From BD2-11 clade cluster bacterium bin43 (GTDB lineage Bacteria > Gemmatimonadota > Gemmatimonadetes > Longimicrobiales > Gaopeijiaceae), in the NCBI GenBank assembly GCA_002238605.1, contig MPMR01000005.1, forward strand, positions 179,554-243,553: a stretch of 64,000 nt of DNA. Direction: 5' to 3'. Below are positions 11,310 through 18,464 of the stretch, one piece after another. Each line of letters begins with the position of its first letter. Position 1 is the first letter of the stretch. Position numbers and translations under genes: made by a program. The notes beneath the pieces were generated by a model that saw nothing but the letters and a program-made list of their open reading frames with translations, did not search any database and was not told where the DNA came from.

Positions 11310-11430
11310 GGGCTTCTCCAGGGGGAAGTGTGGGCTGGACGCGGTGCCGGAACGCGCTCAGACTACTAGCTTCGGGACGTAACCGGGTCCACGCAAACCG
11401 GAATACTCGATGAACTGCGATTCCAGGCCG

Positions 11431-12051
11431 ATGAAGTGCACTTCGTCGGCGTCCGCACTCGCTTCAGGATTCCTTCTTGTGGGCGGGATCTCCTTTTCCG
11501 CGCCGCAGGTCGTGCATGCCCAGGACCCGGGGATGGGCTTCGAACATCTTGCGGGCGTCGATGTCGTCCTGGCCTTCGACGATCCCACCGCCAATCGCGT
11601 GCTGGAAGCGGCGTTCCAGGAATCGCTCGGACGCCGGATGGGCATCAACCTGCTCGCCACCGCGCAGCCGGATGCGCTGTCGGTGGTGGCGGTGGCGACC
11701 TGTGTGCCCGAGGACTGCGCGAGCGCCGAGTTCTACTCCGTGGCGCTTCTGCTGTCGAATCACTACGACGCCACCTGGGCCATCGAACTGCTCTCGCACG
11801 AGTCCCAGGAGCTCGCGGACCTCTACGCCCCGAGGGTCGCCGAGCTGATGGAGCCGCTCGGCATGTGGGCGGAGGCCTGGCGCCCCGGCGAATACCGGGC
11901 GCAAGTGGATGCCCTCGTGGATCGGCTGGAAGCCCGGTGTTTCGGGCCGGCCCTGGCCAGGCGCGGCATCGTTGCGGCGATGGCGATCGGGGACAGCGCC
12001 CGCGCCCGCCAGCTGGACCAGGTGGCCAGCGACGAACGGGCGCTCTGTTAG
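11431..12051 (+). CDS. Exported protein of unknown function
   Basis: The 206-residue product starts MKCTSSASALASGFLLVGG and has a signal peptide cleaved near VVHAQ. The mature protein is acidic and helical, with four cysteines, two in TCVPEDCAS, one in ARCFGP and the last being the terminal residue; these could form disulfides in the periplasm. I do not recognise a family. The start at 11431 was chosen over 11410 because it places the hydrophobic segment correctly. On the opposite strand a similar-length open frame exists (11464-12087), but it lacks a signal peptide and reads as a composition artefact. The gene converges on the epimerase gene with a 10-bp gap. Confidence 0.65.
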   Translation: MKCTSSASALASGFLLVGGISFSAPQVVHAQDPGMGFEHLAGVDVVLAFDDPTANRVLEAAFQESLGRRMGINLLATAQPDALSVVAVATCVPEDCASAEFYSVALLLSNHYDATWAIELLSHESQELADLYAPRVAELMEPLGMWAEAWRPGEYRAQVDALVDRLEARCFGPALARRGIVAAMAIGDSARARQLDQVASDERALC

Positions 12052-12061
12052 GTGGCCCGGG

Positions 12062-13246
12062 CTACGCGCCCGCCGCCCTCCACGCATCCAGGACCTCGCG
12101 CTCCCGCTCGCGGCTCATGCCGGCGCGCCGGTTGAGGCGCTCGTCTTCGGGACGGGTCCTGTCCCAGTCCACGGTGTCGCGGCTGGTCACCGCCAGCGGG
12201 CGGAAGGTGAGGCCGGTGGCGAGCGCGCGGTCGATGTCGACGTACATCAGGTCGGCTCCGGGCGCCCACGCCGGCAGGTCGCCGAAGGGCCTCACCCCCT
12301 GCGCCTCCAGGAAGTCCTCCGGCACCCAGGTGAACTCGACCGGCGTCGAGGTGGCCGCGCGAATGCCGTAGAGCATCTCGGCCATCGACATGCGGGCGGC
12401 CGGACCGGTGGCGTTGAAGTCGCCGGCGACGCCCTCCTCGGCCAGGCGCACGATCCACTCGGTGATGTCGCGCTGGTCGATGATCTGGTTGGCGTGCTCC
12501 GGGTTGCCGGGGGCGAGCACCTCGCCGCCCTCGAAGATGCGCAGCGGCCAGTAGGTGAAGCGGTCCGTCCGGTCGCCCGGTCCTACGATCAGGCCCGGCC
12601 GCACGATGGTGGCGCGCCCGGGGAAGGCCTCGTGAGCGATGTCCTCGCTCAGCGCCTTCATGAGCCCGTAGTGGGCTTCGTCCCCGTCCTGCCAGCCTTC
12701 GGGGGGCGTAAAGCGCGCCGAGTCCTCGTCGATGAGGTGCTCATACAGGACGCGGTCCTTGTGCTCGTACCCGAGCCCGGGGCTGAGATAGGCCGAAATC
12801 GACGAGACGAAGACGTATTGCTCCGCGGCGTCCCGCAGCAGCTCCGTGCTCAGCTGCGCCCAGCGGTAGTTCTGCGTGTTGTTGTCGAGCACGACGTCCC
12901 AGTTGCGGCCCTCGAGGGCGGCCAGGTCGCCGTTGCGGTCGCCGACGAGGTGCTCCACGTCCGGGAGGTCGGCCTGAGCGCGCCCGCGCGTAAAGATGGT
13001 CACCTCGTGGCCACGCTCGACCGCGTAGCGAACCATGTGCGGGCCGATGAAGCCGGTGCCGCCCAGGATGAGGAGCCTCTTCGGCGACGGAGCCTGCTGG
13101 GGCCGCGGGCCGGATTCGTCGCCGGCAGGACGCGCGGGCGGGCCGCTGATGGAGGCGAGGCTGACGCCGGGGGCGCCGAGCCCGAGTCCCAGTCCGGCCC
13201 CGGCGATGCCGGTCGTGCGCAGGAAATCCCGGCGTGTCGGGTTCAT
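12062..13246 (-). CDS. Tat-exported NAD-dependent epimerase/dehydratase (extended SDR)
   Basis: The 394-residue protein begins MNPTRRDFLRTTGIAGAG, a clear twin-arginine signal, so it is exported folded with its cofactor. The mature domain is an extended SDR with the dinucleotide motif LLILGGTGFIGPHMV. A strand with DVVLDNNTQNYRW follows, then an atypical active-site region where YGLMKALSED supplies a YxxxK-like Tyr-Lys pair. Isoflavone-reductase-like or nucleotide-sugar epimerase activities are usual for the fold, but periplasmic members of this type have no assigned substrate. It is followed 16 bp upstream on the same strand by a small lipoprotein gene and could share its transcript. Confidence 0.88.
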   Translation of the reverse strand: MNPTRRDFLRTTGIAGAGLGLGLGAPGVSLASISGPPARPAGDESGPRPQQAPSPKRLLILGGTGFIGPHMVRYAVERGHEVTIFTRGRAQADLPDVEHLVGDRNGDLAALEGRNWDVVLDNNTQNYRWAQLSTELLRDAAEQYVFVSSISAYLSPGLGYEHKDRVLYEHLIDEDSARFTPPEGWQDGDEAHYGLMKALSEDIAHEAFPGRATIVRPGLIVGPGDRTDRFTYWPLRIFEGGEVLAPGNPEHANQIIDQRDITEWIVRLAEEGVAGDFNATGPAARMSMAEMLYGIRAATSTPVEFTWVPEDFLEAQGVRPFGDLPAWAPGADLMYVDIDRALATGLTFRPLAVTSRDTVDWDRTRPEDERLNRRAGMSREREREVLDAWRAAGA

Positions 13247-13262
13247 CGTGTTTTCTCCCCGG

Positions 13263-13718
13263 CTACTGACGCGTCAGCGAGCCTGAAAGGATTACGCGCC
13301 CGCAGAAGTCCGTGTCGGCATGCTCCGAGACCTCCGCGCTTCTTCCGAAAAACCTAACGGTTGAACTGAGCGTCCTGGTGGGCCCGCAGAACTCCTCGTT
13401 GACCGAGGCGGAAAAGCCTCCGCCGGTCAACTCCAGGAATCCGGTGGCGTCCAGTGTTCCGGTAACGGCGGGGATCGTAGCGCTTCCGCCGGCAGCCTGG
13501 ACCTCGCCTGTAACCGTCACGCTTTCCCCGGCCTGCTCCACGACGACGAGCAGCGATCCCTGTATGCCCTGCTGGTTCAGCAGGAACTGGACGATGAACG
13601 ATCCGGTGTAGGTGCCCGCGACATCGGGAATCGGCCCGGTCGGCTCATCGTCGCCGCATGCCGCCCCGACGAGCACGAGGACAGCTGTCGCAAGGCCTCT
13701 TCGCCATGGCTGTGTCAT
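13263..13718 (-). CDS. Small lipoprotein of unknown function
   Basis: The 151-residue product starts MTQPWRRGLATAVLVLVGAACGDD, a textbook lipoprotein signal with Cys at the end of VGAAC and Asp residues at +2/+3. The mature part begins with a proline-rich spacer (DEPTGPIPDVAGTYTGSF) and continues as a predicted beta-rich domain with two cysteines. The 'VAGTYTGSF' opening is common in small outer-membrane lipoproteins of this kind, which have no assigned function. The open frame extends upstream to 13847 but without signal-like features. The gene lies just upstream of the Tat epimerase on the same strand and is divergent from the cyanophycinase-like pseudogene. Confidence 0.75.
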   Translation of the reverse strand: MTQPWRRGLATAVLVLVGAACGDDEPTGPIPDVAGTYTGSFIVQFLLNQQGIQGSLLVVVEQAGESVTVTGEVQAAGGSATIPAVTGTLDATGFLELTGGGFSASVNEEFCGPTRTLSSTVRFFGRSAEVSEHADTDFCGRVILSGSLTRQ

Positions 13719-13858
13719 GATCGTGTCCGACCTCCTCTCGCGTACACCGGTTGTGCGCCCGTCGCCTGCACGGAAAAGCCTAGCTGCGGGATGGTCGGGC
13801 TGCAACGGCTTCGAGCGGGGCTGGACGTTCCGCTGGCGGCTCACCATGGTGCCGGGAC

Positions 13859-14892
13859 ATGAGAATCTCGATGGCGCTCGTCATCGCGGCTGCCGCCGCA
13901 TGCGCCGACTCCACGCAGACCACCTCGGTGGACCAGCCACTCGAGGGCTGCCCCGCCCCCGGCGCGGGCACCACGATCGGAGGGCTTCCAGGAACCGGAG
14001 CGGATGCTACCCCGTCTCCCGTGCGCCGGCTGGTGCTCATGGGAGGCGGCCCGGAGGAGGACGGCGCCGCCCGCCGTTTCGTGGAGGCGGCCGCCGGGGG
14101 CGACATCGTCGTGTTGCGCGCGACCGGTTCGCTGACCAGCTACCCGGACTACTTCTCGGTGGAACTGGCTCCCGGTCCGGCTCCGGCCTCCGTGGTCACG
14201 ATTCGTACCGACACGCCGCCGCTGGCGGACCACCCGAGCGTCCTCTGCCGCCTCGACAGAGCGGAAGCGATATGGTTTGCGGGCGGAAGCCAGTGGGACT
14301 ACCTGGGGCGTTGGCCGCATCCCGTCCACGTCGCCATCAGGGAAGCGGCGCGGCCATGGGTGGCACCAGCGCGGGCGCGGTTTCGATGGGCGAAGCCGCA
14401 TTCGATGCCCGGCACGGTACGGTCACCTCGGATGAGGCTCTCGCGGGCCCCGCGGACGCCGCGGTCAGCGTCGGGCCGTCCAACATGCCGCAGCCCGAGC
14501 TTCGCAACATGATCGTGGACTCCCACTTCACGGAGCGTTCCCGCGAGGGACGGCTGCTCGCCTTCCTCGGGCGTCTGCTTGCCCTGCATCGTGCGGGATC
14601 GTTCGTCGGGATCGGCATCGACGAGGGGGCCGCGCTGGAGATCGAGGACGACGGCTACAGAGTGTCTTCTGTACGTGGAGGCGCGGTGTGGATGTACGAG
14701 GCTACGGGTCCGGCCGTCGTGCAACCGGGCAGGCCGCTCTCGCTGGACGGCATACGCCGCGTGCGGCTGGCGGACGAAGCCTCGGGCCGCTGGCCCTTCC
14801 TGTTCGATGAGGCCGAACGTGTGCAGGAACTCGTGGTGGAGAAGGGGGAGGTGCGGGTCAGGGGCGTGAGCGCTGCGGGCGACAGCAGATAA
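13859..14892 (+). pseudogene. Frameshifted cyanophycinase-like (peptidase family S51) gene
   Basis: The N-terminal half reads in the frame of the ATG at 13859: a lipoprotein-like signal, then VRRLVLMGGGPEEDGAARRF and AIWFAGGSQWDYLGR, typical of the S51/cyanophycinase fold. Between about 14340 and 14360 homology switches to another frame, which continues GAAMGGTSAGAVSMGE. It carries the nucleophile elbow G-T-S-A-G and runs to the stop at 14892 with the expected GIGIDEGAALEIEDDGY segment. The overall length 1034 is not a multiple of three, consistent with a lost or gained base pair set inside 'ggaagcggcgcggcc'. The protein would be a secreted serine peptidase or cyanophycinase if intact. A sequencing or assembly error is as likely as a true pseudogene. 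Confidence 0.8.
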
Positions 14893-14919
14893 CAACTCCG
14901 GAAAGGCGAGCCTCCCCGT

Positions 14920-16287
14920 CTATCTCCCCGCTTCCACTCGTACGCAGGCCCGCCGCAGCCGCTCCAACCCTTCTGCGACCTCCTCCCGGCTGATCAGCAT
15001 GGAGGGGCCGATGCGGATTACGTGGCCGCCCATGCCGCCGAGGCCGATGAGCACGCCTTCCTCGCGGGCGGCTTCCAGGAGCGCCTTCCCGAGGCGGGGG
15101 CCGGGCTCCCTGGTGACCGGGTCCTCCACCAGCTCCAGGGCCATCATCAGGCCCATGCCGCGCACGTCGCCGATCCACGGATAGTCGCGCTGGAGCGATT
15201 CAAGCCCGGAGCGCATCTGGCGGCCGCGCTCGGCGGACCGGGCGGGAGTGTTCTCCTCGACCATCACGTCCATGGTCGCGCGCGCGGCCGCCATGGACAC
15301 CGGGCTGCCGCCGTAGGTGGAGAAGGTGAGCCCCGTCCAGGCGGCCGCGATCTCCTCGCGGGCCAGGGTGCCGCCGACCGGGAAGCCGTTCGCCACCCCC
15401 TTGGCCACGACCATGATGTCGGGCTCGACCTCCCAGTGCTCGATGCCGAACCAGCGGTCGCCCGTACGGCCGAGCCCGGCCTGCACCTCGTCGCAGATGA
15501 ACACGCCTCCGTAGGCGCGAATCACCTCGGCGGCGCGCGTGTGGTATCCGGGCGGCGGGACGATGTAGCCGCCCACCCCCTGGATGGTCTCGGCAAGCAG
15601 CGCCGCCGGGCGGCCGGTGGTCGTGGTCTCGATCACCTCGACCAGCTCGTCGATGTAGCGGTCGACGTTGTGGCCGTCGGCGTGCCGGTACGGGTAGGGC
15701 GCGATGGCGTGCCGGATCGGGGCCGTCGCGGGGAGCGGCTTCCACTGGGCCTGCCCGGTGAGGCTGGTCGCCAGCGTGCTGCGCCCGGAGTAGCCCAGCC
15801 GCAGGCCGATGATCTCGCTGCGCCGGGTGTGCATCTGCGCCAGCATGACCGCGGTCTCGATGGCCTCGGTGCCGCTGTTGGTGAACATGACCTGGTCTAG
15901 GCCGGCGGGCGCGAGGCCGGTGAGCCGCTCCGCCGCGGACACATACGGTTCCGTCACGTAGAGATTCGAGGTGTGGCCCAGCCGGGCGACCTGGTCCTGC
16001 ACCGCGGCGACCACCCTCGGATGGCAGTGCCCGATGGACGTGGTCAGAATGCCCGCGAACAGGTCGAGATACGCTCGCCCGTCGGCGCCTCTGGCCCGGA
16101 CGCCCTCGGCTTCCACGAGCACCAGAGGTTCGTCGTACAACGGCTTCACGCAGGGGAAGATGGAGGCGCGCTGGCGGGCGATCAGGTCCGTCGCATCGAC
16201 CCCTCGCGAGCCGTCCGCAGGCGATTCTGCCACGCCCGAGTGCGTCTCTGCCGCGGGCGCTTGAGCCACAGTCCTGGTAGCTGTCAT
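14920..16287 (-). CDS. Class III aminotransferase (AGXT2-like, beta-amino acid:pyruvate)
   Basis: The 455-residue protein is a fold-type I PLP enzyme. It has the class III signatures FTNSGTEAIETAVMLA, the FICDEVQAGLGRTG segment with the PLP-contacting Asp, and the Schiff-base Lys296 in VVAKGVANGFPVGG. The C-terminal GLGGMGGHVIRIGPSM is typical of the AGXT2/beta-aminoisobutyrate branch. It would transfer the amino group of beta-alanine, 3-aminoisobutyrate or a similar amine to pyruvate or glyoxylate in the cytoplasm. The gene is 19 bp downstream of methylmalonate-semialdehyde dehydrogenase on the same strand. The product of 3-aminoisobutyrate transamination is exactly that enzyme's substrate, which supports the assignment. 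Confidence 0.9.
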   Translation of the reverse strand: MTATRTVAQAPAAETHSGVAESPADGSRGVDATDLIARQRASIFPCVKPLYDEPLVLVEAEGVRARGADGRAYLDLFAGILTTSIGHCHPRVVAAVQDQVARLGHTSNLYVTEPYVSAAERLTGLAPAGLDQVMFTNSGTEAIETAVMLAQMHTRRSEIIGLRLGYSGRSTLATSLTGQAQWKPLPATAPIRHAIAPYPYRHADGHNVDRYIDELVEVIETTTTGRPAALLAETIQGVGGYIVPPPGYHTRAAEVIRAYGGVFICDEVQAGLGRTGDRWFGIEHWEVEPDIMVVAKGVANGFPVGGTLAREEIAAAWTGLTFSTYGGSPVSMAAARATMDVMVEENTPARSAERGRQMRSGLESLQRDYPWIGDVRGMGLMMALELVEDPVTREPGPRLGKALLEAAREEGVLIGLGGMGGHVIRIGPSMLISREEVAEGLERLRRACVRVEAGR

Positions 16288-16306
16288 CGGATTGCGCTCA
16301 CCCGCA

Positions 16307-17785
16307 CTACCACCGCGTGATCACCACGCGCTTGTCGGTGAAGAACTCGACGGAATCGCGCCCCTGGGCCTTGAGGTCGCCGAAGAAGGAGCCGCGCGAG
16401 CCGCCGAAGGGGAAGAATGCCATCGGCGCCGCCACGCCGATGTTGATGCCGATCATGCTGATGCCGGCGTGGTAGCGGAACTCGCGCGCCGCCCGCCCGC
16501 TCGTCGTAAAGATCGAGGTGGCGTTGCCGTACTCGCTCCGGTGCATGAGCTCGATGGCGTCCTCCACGGTATCGACCCTGGACATCCCCATCACCGGCCC
16601 GAAGATCTCGTCCTTGCCGATCGCCATGTCGGGGTGCACGTCCTCGAAGATGGTCGGGCCGACCCAGTTGCCGTCCGGGTAGCCGGGCACCCGGGCTTCG
16701 CGCCCGTCCATCACCAGCGATGCGCCCTCCTGGACCCCGCTGTCGATGTAGCCCACCACACGGTCGCGGTGGCGGGCCGAGATCACCGGGCCCATGTCCA
16801 CCCCGTCCTCGAGCCCGTTGCCCACGCGCAGCGAGGCGGAGCGGTCGAGAATGCGCTCGCGGATGTTCGCGTAGGCGTCGGCCACCCCCACCACGACGCT
16901 GCCCGCGAGGCAGCGCTGACCGGCCGAGCCGAAGATCGACGACACCACCGCGTCGGCCACCAGGTCGTAGTCCGCGTCCGGGAGCACGATCATGTGGTTC
17001 TTGGCGCCCCCGAGCGCCTGCACCCGCTTCCCGGCCGCGCCCGCCTTCCTGTAGAGGATGCGCGCGACCTGGCTCGATCCCACGAAGGACACCCCCGCGA
17101 TGCCGGGATGCTCGAGCAGGGCGGTCACCGCCTCGCGGTCGCCGTGCACCACATTGAGCACGCCGGGCGGCAGGCCCGCCTGCTCGGCCAGCTCCACCAC
17201 GTGCTGGTGTGTCAGCGGATCCTGCTCGCTGGGCTTGAGCACCACTGTGTTGCCCGCCGCCACCGCGTAGGGCCAGAACCACATCGGGATCATCACGGGG
17301 AAGTTGTACGGGGAGACGACGGCGAAGACGCCGAGCGGCTGCCGGATGGCTTCGCAGTCGATGCCCGGGGCCACGTCCTCGAGCACATCGCCCATCATCA
17401 GCGTTGGGATGCCGCAGGCGTGTTCGACGTTCTCGATGCCGCGCTGCACCTCGCCCCTGCACTCGTCCAGGTTCTTTCCGTGCTCGATGACCAGGGAACG
17501 GGCCAGCGCGTCCCTGTGCTCGTCGAGCAGGTGCTTCAGGCGGAAGAGCACCCGGGCCCGATCCACTGCGGGCGTGCCGCGCCAACCCGGGAAGGCCGCG
17601 GTAGCCGCGGCGACGGCCGTGTCCACATCCTCCCCCGTGGAGAGGGGCACGCGCCCCAGCGGCTCGCCGGTGGTGGGATTGGTAACCGGCAGAGAATCCG
17701 TGCCTGACGGCGCCGTCCAGCGGCCCGCGACATAGTTGCGGATGGGCTGAGGGGAAACGTCGATGGTGATGGTGTCGGCGGACAT
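16307..17785 (-). CDS. mmsA: Methylmalonate-semialdehyde dehydrogenase (CoA-acylating)
   Basis: The 492-residue protein is an aldehyde dehydrogenase of the MmsA branch. It has RNYVAGRWTAPSG at the N-terminus, the NAD fold segment VVSPYNFPVMIPMWFWP, the GSSQVAR loop, and the catalytic Cys292 in FGSAGQRCLAG. The Phe/Asn pattern typical of CoA-acylating members is kept. It converts methylmalonate semialdehyde (or malonate semialdehyde) with NAD+ and CoA to propionyl-CoA (or acetyl-CoA) and CO2. The start at 17785 was chosen over an upstream ATG at 17830 because alignment to family N-termini begins at the NYVAGRW region soon after. Together with the aminotransferase downstream it forms a short operon for degrading beta-amino acids, thymine or valine products. 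Confidence 0.93.
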   Translation of the reverse strand: MSADTITIDVSPQPIRNYVAGRWTAPSGTDSLPVTNPTTGEPLGRVPLSTGEDVDTAVAAATAAFPGWRGTPAVDRARVLFRLKHLLDEHRDALARSLVIEHGKNLDECRGEVQRGIENVEHACGIPTLMMGDVLEDVAPGIDCEAIRQPLGVFAVVSPYNFPVMIPMWFWPYAVAAGNTVVLKPSEQDPLTHQHVVELAEQAGLPPGVLNVVHGDREAVTALLEHPGIAGVSFVGSSQVARILYRKAGAAGKRVQALGGAKNHMIVLPDADYDLVADAVVSSIFGSAGQRCLAGSVVVGVADAYANIRERILDRSASLRVGNGLEDGVDMGPVISARHRDRVVGYIDSGVQEGASLVMDGREARVPGYPDGNWVGPTIFEDVHPDMAIGKDEIFGPVMGMSRVDTVEDAIELMHRSEYGNATSIFTTSGRAAREFRYHAGISMIGINIGVAAPMAFFPFGGSRGSFFGDLKAQGRDSVEFFTDKRVVITRW

Positions 17786-17991
17786 GGCGTCAACTCCCGC
17801 AGGCGGGGGCAGGAAGGGGCAGGGCGGCAACCTCGGACCGAAGAATCGCTCTCAGCCCAGGGTCGAAGGATGGCTCTGAAGTGTCCGAACAGGCCCCTGC
17901 GGTGTCAAGGCATTTCGGGGCCTGCGACGAGTGGACTGGTGTCTTCCGGAGACCGGATGAGGCTCGCCGTCCGGTCCTCCCGGCCGGCCAC

Positions 17992-18279
17992 TCAATCCCG
18001 CTCCTCGCGGAAGAAGTCGATCCTGCAGCGCACCGGGCCATCGATCGCGACCCGGTGACGCATCCGGGGGTGGATCGTGACACCGTCCGGCGCGGCGATC
18101 CTCCGCGTCTCGCCGGTTTCGAGATTCACGAAGCGCAGGCTTCCCTCCAGGACGCTGAGCATCCCCCAGTGTCCCGGGGCGAGAGCGTGCTCCCGTTGCA
18201 ACGCGTCCGGGAGCGTGTTCTGCGTGAAGATGGGGGAGCTGTGGCTGGAGATGAGCCCGTCGGGCAGAGGATCGGTCAT
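17992..18279 (-). CDS. DUF1971 (YeaR/TehB N-terminal-like) cupin protein
   Basis: The 95-residue protein matches the DUF1971 fold: FTQNTLPDALQREHALAPG, then WGMLSVLEGSLRFV and IHPRMRHRVAIDGPVR, a single small cupin barrel. In E. coli the domain occurs as stand-alone YeaR, which is nitrate/nitric-oxide responsive, and at the N-terminus of TehB. The start at 18279 (MTDPLPDGL) follows the domain boundary; the open frame upstream to 18378 lacks homology. A 206-bp gap separates it from mmsA, and it is divergent from the DPP-IV gene across 185 bp. The biochemical role is unknown; metabolite or metal binding is inferred from the cupin fold. Confidence 0.8.
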   Translation of the reverse strand: MTDPLPDGLISSHSSPIFTQNTLPDALQREHALAPGHWGMLSVLEGSLRFVNLETGETRRIAAPDGVTIHPRMRHRVAIDGPVRCRIDFFREERD

Positions 18280-18464
18280 TGTGCGCGATTGCTCGGTGCG
18301 GGTTCGCCGGATCATCTCGTGTGCCCCAGGGGAAGCAGGTGTTCCCGTGTCTCGCCACTGACCCCGGGCACGAGGCATGTCCGTTGTCCCGATGTCGTTG
18401 CCCCGGTAGACATCGCCGGGCCATCTTTCTCAAGCAAACCAATTCCCCGCATCGGAGGAAGGCC

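Noticed and set aside
9198..11369. Long plus-strand open frame opposite the penicillin acylase gene
   Set aside because: It mirrors the minus-strand gene in a GC-rich codon frame, has no motif, and the minus strand carries the complete Ntn hydrolase pattern.
11464..12087. Minus-strand open frame of 207 codons opposite the exported protein gene
   Set aside because: It overlaps the 3' end of the epimerase gene on the same strand and lacks any signal or motif; the plus-strand frame has a clean signal peptide.
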